The position numbers and the translations under genes are program-made. Positions 16,673-20,965 of a stretch of 20,965 bases of DNA are shown in pieces. Position 1 is the stretch's first letter, and each line of letters begins with the position of its first letter. The stretch lies in NCBI GenBank assembly GCA_964464825.1, contig CAYXKL010000040.1:1-20965 (forward strand). The letters run 5' to 3'. Below the pieces are notes generated by a model that did no database searches, was not told the DNA's origin, and worked only from the letters and a program-made list of their open reading frames with translations. The stretch is from DYJK01 sp964464825. GTDB lineage: Bacteria; Bacteroidota; Ignavibacteria; Ignavibacteriales; Melioribacteraceae.

Positions 16673-17836
16673 ATGATTTTATTTATAGAAATATTATTCT
16701 ATGTTACTTTAATTATGGTTGTTAATTCCTTTTTCATTTATCCTATGGTTATTTTCATATTGAGCAGAAATAAACCATCAATAAAAGTGAGTGATAATTA
16801 TGAACCGGCGGTTTCCATTCTGATTGCTGCATATAATGAAGAGAAGGTAATACAAAATAGAATTAAAAATATTGCAGAGTTAGATTATAATTTTGATAAA
16901 ATAGAAGTGTATATCGGTTCCGATTGCTCTACAGATAAAACAAATGAAATTTTGAGAGAAAATGCAGCCATATATCCGTGGCTGAACATCTTTATTTCTG
17001 AAGAAAGAAGAGGAAAAGCCGGTATATTAAATTATTTAATAGAAAAAGTTAAAAATGATATTATAGTTTTTACTGATGCTAATACAGAATTTGAAAAAGA
17101 TTCAATTAAAAAATTAGTCCAGGATTTTACAGATCCGCTTGTTGGAGGTGTTTGCGGAAAATTAATTTTAGTTGATAATGAATTGATAAGAAATCAAGGT
17201 GTTGAGGAAACAAAGTATTGGAAGTATGAAACTTATATCAAGCAATCCGAAGGATTATGCGGCGTTATGCTAGCAGCTAATGGCGGAATTTTTGCGATTA
17301 GAAAAAATTTATTCCAAACTATACCCACAGAAAAAGCAGTTACTGATGATTTATTCATTTCACTTGCAGTTCTCTCGCAGAACTATAAATTCACATATGC
17401 AAAGGATAGTGCTGCATACGAGAATACCGGATTAAGTTTAATGTCCGAGTATAACAGAAAAGTACGTTTTGGTGCAACAAATTTTCAAACACTCATCTAT
17501 TTTAAGAAATTACTCTGGCATAAAAATAAATTATTAAGCTATGCTTTCTTTTCACATAAAGTTACAAGATGGTTTTTACCAGCAATTCTTGTTCTTCTTT
17601 TTATTTTCAGTTTTTTACTCGAAGATAAAAATCTTTTTATTAGAAAAATCTATTTTCTGCAGATTGCCTTTTATCTTTTAGCATTATGTGGTTATCTTCT
17701 TTCATTAATAAAAATAAGGATACCAATATTTTCATTACCTTATTTCTTTGTAGTTTCCAATGCAGCTATTGCCGAGGGATTTATCAGATTTTTAAGAAAA
17801 AAACACAGTGTAATTTGGAATTCAACAGTGAGATAA
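16673..17836 (+). CDS. Membrane-bound GT2 glycosyltransferase
   Basis: A 387-residue GT-A glycosyltransferase of the processive-like type with one N-terminal helix (about residues 1-25) and about three C-terminal helices (about 295-370). The catalytic domain shows VSILIAAYNEE, YIGSDCSTDKT, the DxD in FTDANTE, a second acid in AVTDDLFIS, and YNRKVRFG, which takes the place of the QxxRW box of synthases. Enzymes like this transfer sugars at the membrane and sometimes build short chains. It starts with ATG 10 bases after the GT4 stop, and its TAA stop (17834-17836) is followed at once by the ATG of the oxidase gene, so the two are translationally coupled. Whether it adds one sugar or several cannot be told. 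Confidence 0.87.
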   Translation: MILFIEILFYVTLIMVVNSFFIYPMVIFILSRNKPSIKVSDNYEPAVSILIAAYNEEKVIQNRIKNIAELDYNFDKIEVYIGSDCSTDKTNEILRENAAIYPWLNIFISEERRGKAGILNYLIEKVKNDIIVFTDANTEFEKDSIKKLVQDFTDPLVGGVCGKLILVDNELIRNQGVEETKYWKYETYIKQSEGLCGVMLAANGGIFAIRKNLFQTIPTEKAVTDDLFISLAVLSQNYKFTYAKDSAAYENTGLSLMSEYNRKVRFGATNFQTLIYFKKLLWHKNKLLSYAFFSHKVTRWFLPAILVLLFIFSFLLEDKNLFIRKIYFLQIAFYLLALCGYLLSLIKIRIPIFSLPYFFVVSNAAIAEGFIRFLRKKHSVIWNSTVR

Positions 17837-19033
17837 ATGTACGATATAATAGTAGTTGGTGCCGGAATAGTAGGATTAGCAACAAGTTTGAAAATTCTTG
17901 AAAAAAATAATACTCTCAAATTGTTGTTATTGGAAAAAGAAGAAAAAGTTTCCAAACACCAAACCGGTAATAACAGCGGTGTTATTCATTCCGGAATATA
18001 TTATAAACCCGGTAGTATGAAAGCTATTAATTGTATTCGTGGTTATCAAATGTTAATTGATTTTTGTAATAAGAATGATGTTGAGTATAAGATTTGTGGT
18101 AAAGTTATAGTTGCAGCTGATCAAAAAGAAATTCCATATATGGAAAAATTAATTGAAAGAGGATTACAAAACGGCTTAAAGGGATTAAAAAAACTTAATT
18201 ACAGTGAAGTAAAAGAAATTGAACCTTTTACATCTTCAGTTGCTGGAATATTTGTACAGCAAACCGGTATTATTGATTATAAAATGGTATCAGAAAAGTA
18301 TGCTGAAATCATTAAACATTACAATTCGGAAATTAAATTTAACCAAACAGTATCGGATATAAAGATTAAAACAGATTATTGTGAAGTAATAACTAATTCA
18401 AATACATTCACTTCAAAAATAGTTATTACATGTGCTGGTTTATATTCGGATAGAATTGCAAAAACTACTCATCCCGAACTTGATATCAGAATAATTCCGT
18501 TCCGCGGTGAGTATTATAAACTGAAAGAAGAAAAAAAATATTTAGTAAATACTTTAATTTATCCGGTTCCTGATCCCAACTTTCCATTTTTAGGTGTTCA
18601 TTTTACAAGAATGATTGATAATAAAGTGGAAGCCGGACCAAATGCTGTCCTAGCTTTTAAACGCGAAGGTTATACAAAAACCAGTTTTGATTTTATAGAT
18701 ACATTCGAAACTTTAACATGGCCCGGTTTTCATAAAATTATTAAGAAAAATTGGAAAACCGGTTTAGGTGAATATTATAGATCATTAAATAAAAAAGCAT
18801 TTGTAAAAGCATTACAAAAAATGATTCCAGAAATTACCAAAGATGATCTTGTGAAAGGTGGTGCTGGTGTGCGTGCACAAGCTTGCAGTAAAAACGGCGG
18901 ATTGATTGATGATTTTTTTATTATTGAAGATCGCAGAGTGATTCATGTTTTGAATGCACCCTCTCCGGCTGCTACAAGCTCATTATCTATTGGTGATTTT
19001 ATTGCAGATAAAGCATTGAGTAACTTGAATTAG
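17837..19033 (+). CDS. lhgO: LhgO-type FAD-dependent L-2-hydroxyglutarate oxidase
   Basis: A 398-residue flavoprotein of the DAO family. It has the FAD-binding VVGAGIVGLA (residues 6-15), then HQTGNNSGVIHSGIYYKPGS, GIIDYKMV, ITCAGLYSDRIA, PFRGEYYKL, YPVPDPNFPFLGVHFTR and NAPSPAATSSLSIGDFIADK. These are all landmarks of L-2-hydroxyglutarate oxidase, which turns L-2-hydroxyglutarate into 2-oxoglutarate and passes electrons to oxygen or the membrane quinone pool. Length is as expected and no key motif is missing. What is odd is its place: its ATG directly follows the stop of a sugar transferase, and a lipid-sugar initiating enzyme follows 17 bases later. It may be a repair enzyme riding in the operon, or may act on a hydroxy-acid made during sugar modification; the second idea is a guess. 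Confidence 0.88.
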   Translation: MYDIIVVGAGIVGLATSLKILEKNNTLKLLLLEKEEKVSKHQTGNNSGVIHSGIYYKPGSMKAINCIRGYQMLIDFCNKNDVEYKICGKVIVAADQKEIPYMEKLIERGLQNGLKGLKKLNYSEVKEIEPFTSSVAGIFVQQTGIIDYKMVSEKYAEIIKHYNSEIKFNQTVSDIKIKTDYCEVITNSNTFTSKIVITCAGLYSDRIAKTTHPELDIRIIPFRGEYYKLKEEKKYLVNTLIYPVPDPNFPFLGVHFTRMIDNKVEAGPNAVLAFKREGYTKTSFDFIDTFETLTWPGFHKIIKKNWKTGLGEYYRSLNKKAFVKALQKMIPEITKDDLVKGGAGVRAQACSKNGGLIDDFFIIEDRRVIHVLNAPSPAATSSLSIGDFIADKALSNLN

Positions 19034-19041
19034 AATTTCAT

Positions 19042-19045
19042 GAGG
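19042..19045 (+). promoter_or_regulatory. Ribosome-binding site deciding a TTG start
   Basis: GAGG lies 5 bases before TTG 19051-19053. A nearby ATG at 19039 runs into a stop after four codons in another frame, so the TTG is the credible start of the phosphotransferase gene. Confidence 0.55.
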
Positions 19046-19050
19046 ATAAA

Positions 19051-20454
19051 TTGAATAAAAAAGTAGAAAGATTATTTATTCTTATTACAGATTTTCTGAC
19101 AGTAAATATTTCTTTCATTTTCTTTTATTATTTACGTGTTGAGACTGGATTATTTGATCTTATCTCGCAGCCCGATTTTTTATTACCAATGTTCGCAGTT
19201 TATTTCTATTGGTTAATAATATTCACATTTGTTGGTATGTACAGAACCTGGTTTGCTCTTTCAAGATTTGATGAATTATCAACATTATTCAAAGCCTCGT
19301 TCGTAGGTATTTTCATTTTATTCATATTAATAGTTTATGATGATTACAAAACCGGTGTACAAACTTCTTTTCCTCTTTATATCTTTGTTTATTGGGGAAT
19401 TTTTCTACTCTTTGTAAGTATAGGAAGACTTGCCGTTAGAAGTATTCAAAGAAATTTATTGATTAAGGGAATTGGAAGAAGAAATGCTTTGATTGTTGGA
19501 TTTAATCAAAAAGCTAATGATCTGCATAATACAATTATTAAACATCGCGCTCTTGGTTTAGATATTGTCGGTTATATAGCTGTTCATGAGGAAAATATTG
19601 ATAAAGAATATAAAGGGGTACGCGTTCTTGGTTCAATTAAAAATGTTGTATCTATAATTAATGAATTGAATATTAAAAATGTAATTATTTCACTCGAACG
19701 ACATCATGAAGATACATTGTTAGAAGTTATTTCAAAATGTGAAGGAAATAATATAGAAATAAAAATTGTTCCGGATCTATACGATATCATCAGCGGGCAA
19801 GTTAGAACTTCACAAATTTATGGTGTACCGTTAATTGATGTAATGCCGGAATTAATGCCGGAATGGGAAAAAAAACTAAAACGTCTGATGGATATTATGT
19901 TGTCTTTTATCCTTCTAATTGTAACTTTACCAATTACTATAATATCTTCAATAGCAATTAAATTAGATAGCAGCGGTCCAATTTTTTATTTGCAAGATAG
20001 AAGTGGAATGAACGGAAAAATATTTAAAATTGTTAAATTCAGAACTATGATTAAAGATGCCGAAAAACATTCCGGACCGGTGTGGTCTACCAAGGATGAT
20101 CCGCGTGTTACCAAGATTGGTAAATTATTAAGAAAAATTAGAGTTGATGAAATTCCCCAAGTCTATAATGTGCTTAAAGGTGATATGAGTTTTGTAGGAC
20201 CAAGACCCGAGAGACCCTTTTTTGTTGAAAAATTATCAGAAGAAATTCCTTTGTATAAAAGAAGATTAAAAGTCCGTCCCGGTATTACCGGATGGGCACA
20301 AGTAAAACATAAATACGATGAAAATGTGGAAGATGTAAAAATGAAATTGCGTTATGATCTTTATTATATTGAAAATATGAGTTTAAGAATGGATTTTAAA
20401 ATTATCTTTAGAACAATTTTTGTCGTTTTATTTGGGAAAGGACATTACGAATAA
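19051..20454 (+). CDS. Polyprenyl glycosylphosphotransferase (initiating sugar transferase)
   Basis: A 467-residue inner-membrane enzyme of the WbaP/WcaJ type. It transfers a sugar 1-phosphate from a nucleotide sugar to undecaprenyl phosphate, the first step of repeat-unit assembly. The N-terminal part has four membrane helices (about residues 8-30, 43-63, 80-101 and 111-130), then a Rossmann-like CoA-binding-fold region (NALIVGFNQKANDL). A further hydrophobic segment (about 282-305) leads into the catalytic domain, with KIVKFRTM, RVDEIPQVYNVLKGDMS, VGPRPERP and RPGITGWAQV, all key family motifs. The acid pair of the DE box is present. The start is TTG, supported by GAGG five bases before it. 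Four bases separate its stop from the next ATG. The sugar (glucose, galactose, GlcNAc or other) cannot be read from sequence. Confidence 0.93.
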   Translation: MNKKVERLFILITDFLTVNISFIFFYYLRVETGLFDLISQPDFLLPMFAVYFYWLIIFTFVGMYRTWFALSRFDELSTLFKASFVGIFILFILIVYDDYKTGVQTSFPLYIFVYWGIFLLFVSIGRLAVRSIQRNLLIKGIGRRNALIVGFNQKANDLHNTIIKHRALGLDIVGYIAVHEENIDKEYKGVRVLGSIKNVVSIINELNIKNVIISLERHHEDTLLEVISKCEGNNIEIKIVPDLYDIISGQVRTSQIYGVPLIDVMPELMPEWEKKLKRLMDIMLSFILLIVTLPITIISSIAIKLDSSGPIFYLQDRSGMNGKIFKIVKFRTMIKDAEKHSGPVWSTKDDPRVTKIGKLLRKIRVDEIPQVYNVLKGDMSFVGPRPERPFFVEKLSEEIPLYKRRLKVRPGITGWAQVKHKYDENVEDVKMKLRYDLYYIENMSLRMDFKIIFRTIFVVLFGKGHYE

Positions 20455-20458
20455 AATT

Positions 20459-20965
20459 ATGAAAAGCTTAATCATAATTCCTACATATAATGAATTAAAT
20501 AATATCCAAAAGTTGATTCCAGCTCTTCTTGATATGTATCCTGATATCAATGTTTTAGTTGTTGATGATAATTCTCCGGATGGAACTGCAGAATATGTTA
20601 AGAATTATTCCGAAAAAGATTCCCGTGTTAATTTAATTAAACGGGATGGGAAGTTAGGACTTGGGACTGCTTATGTAGCTGGTTTTAAATTCATGCTGGC
20701 AAATGGTTATGATGCTGTCATTCAAATGGATGCAGATTTTTCTCACGATCCGAAAGAAATAGAGAATTTTCTAAATAGTATAACTCATTATGATCTTGTA
20801 ATCGGCAGCCGGTACATAGAAGGTGTTCGTGTAATCAACTGGCCTATTAGAAGATTACTGTTAAGCTATTTTGCAAATCTTTACACAAGAATAATAACGG
20901 GTATGCCGGTTAAAGATGCAACCGGTGGATTCAAATGTATCCGTAAAGCAGTGTTGGAATCTATT
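20459..20965 (+). CDS. Polyprenol monophosphomannose synthase, 3' end outside window
   Basis: The first 169 codons of a GT2 enzyme of the dolichol/polyprenol-phosphate mannose synthase family, which makes lipid-linked mannose (or a related hexose) from GDP-sugar at the cytoplasmic membrane face. It shows IIPTYNELNN, VLVVDDNSPDGTA, KLGLGTAYVAGFKF, the metal-binding QMDADFSHDP, VIGSRY and ATGGFKCIRKA, in the right order and spacing. The frame is open to the last base of the window. The ATG at 20459 is 4 bases after the phosphotransferase stop. Its product could feed a membrane GT-C mannosyltransferase acting outside the cell; none is visible here. A glucosyl rather than mannosyl donor is possible. 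Confidence 0.88.
   Translation, partial: MKSLIIIPTYNELNNIQKLIPALLDMYPDINVLVVDDNSPDGTAEYVKNYSEKDSRVNLIKRDGKLGLGTAYVAGFKFMLANGYDAVIQMDADFSHDPKEIENFLNSITHYDLVIGSRYIEGVRVINWPIRRLLLSYFANLYTRIITGMPVKDATGGFKCIRKAVLESI

Noticed and set aside
1..20965. CRISPR arrays, tRNA or rRNA genes, toxin-antitoxin pairs and defence systems.
   Set aside because: No regularly spaced repeats, tRNA-like cloverleaf, rRNA sequence or defence-type proteins were seen; every sizeable open frame is explained by cell division, envelope or polysaccharide functions.

Overview
The window looks like a chromosomal segment from an AT-rich Gram-negative bacterium of the Bacteroidota/Chlorobi side of the tree. An Ignavibacteria-type organism is my best guess. 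This rests on the FtsZ sequence style, a signal-peptide beta-barrel protein, a periplasmic SLBB export protein and mostly weak Shine-Dalgarno sites. No marker gene settles the taxonomy.

Layout. (1) Positions 1-1168 are most of ftsZ, with its N-terminus cut off by the window edge. It is followed by a long imperfect hairpin with a T-rich tail (about 1213-1286), probably a terminator, and by a small outer-membrane beta-barrel gene (1358-2101). (2) Positions 2121-8580 are a tight plus-strand run for surface polysaccharide: rfbB (dTDP-glucose 4,6-dehydratase), an SLBB export protein, a Wzz-type chain-length protein, a Wzx flippase and a Wzy-like polymerase. (3) Positions 8581-9465 look empty of genes at first, but hold a decayed class I SAM-dependent methyltransferase gene broken by at least four in-frame stops and two frameshifts. 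(4) Positions 9466-11772 are an inverted two-gene island, a GT4 and a cysteine-rich GT9 glycosyltransferase on the minus strand. (5) Positions 11866-20965 are a second plus-strand run: GT4, a second Wzx-type flippase, GT2, GT4, membrane GT2, an LhgO-type FAD oxidase, a polyprenyl glycosylphosphotransferase and the start of a polyprenol-phosphate mannose synthase, cut by the window end.

How they work together (inference from family knowledge): the phosphotransferase loads the first sugar phosphate onto undecaprenyl phosphate. The glycosyltransferases extend it, using dTDP-deoxysugars that need RfbB among other donors. A Wzx flips the unit, Wzy polymerises it, Wzz sets its length, and the SLBB protein helps export. 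This is a Wzx/Wzy-dependent O-antigen, capsule or exopolysaccharide locus.

Two flippases but one recognisable polymerase, a dead gene and an inverted island at the junction suggest the locus was assembled from two modules. I found no CRISPR array, transposase, tRNA or rRNA, and no clearly novel system. The most notable points are the decayed methyltransferase, the flippase that may have lost or hidden its start codon, the hairpin after ftsZ and the LhgO-type oxidase inside a sugar locus.
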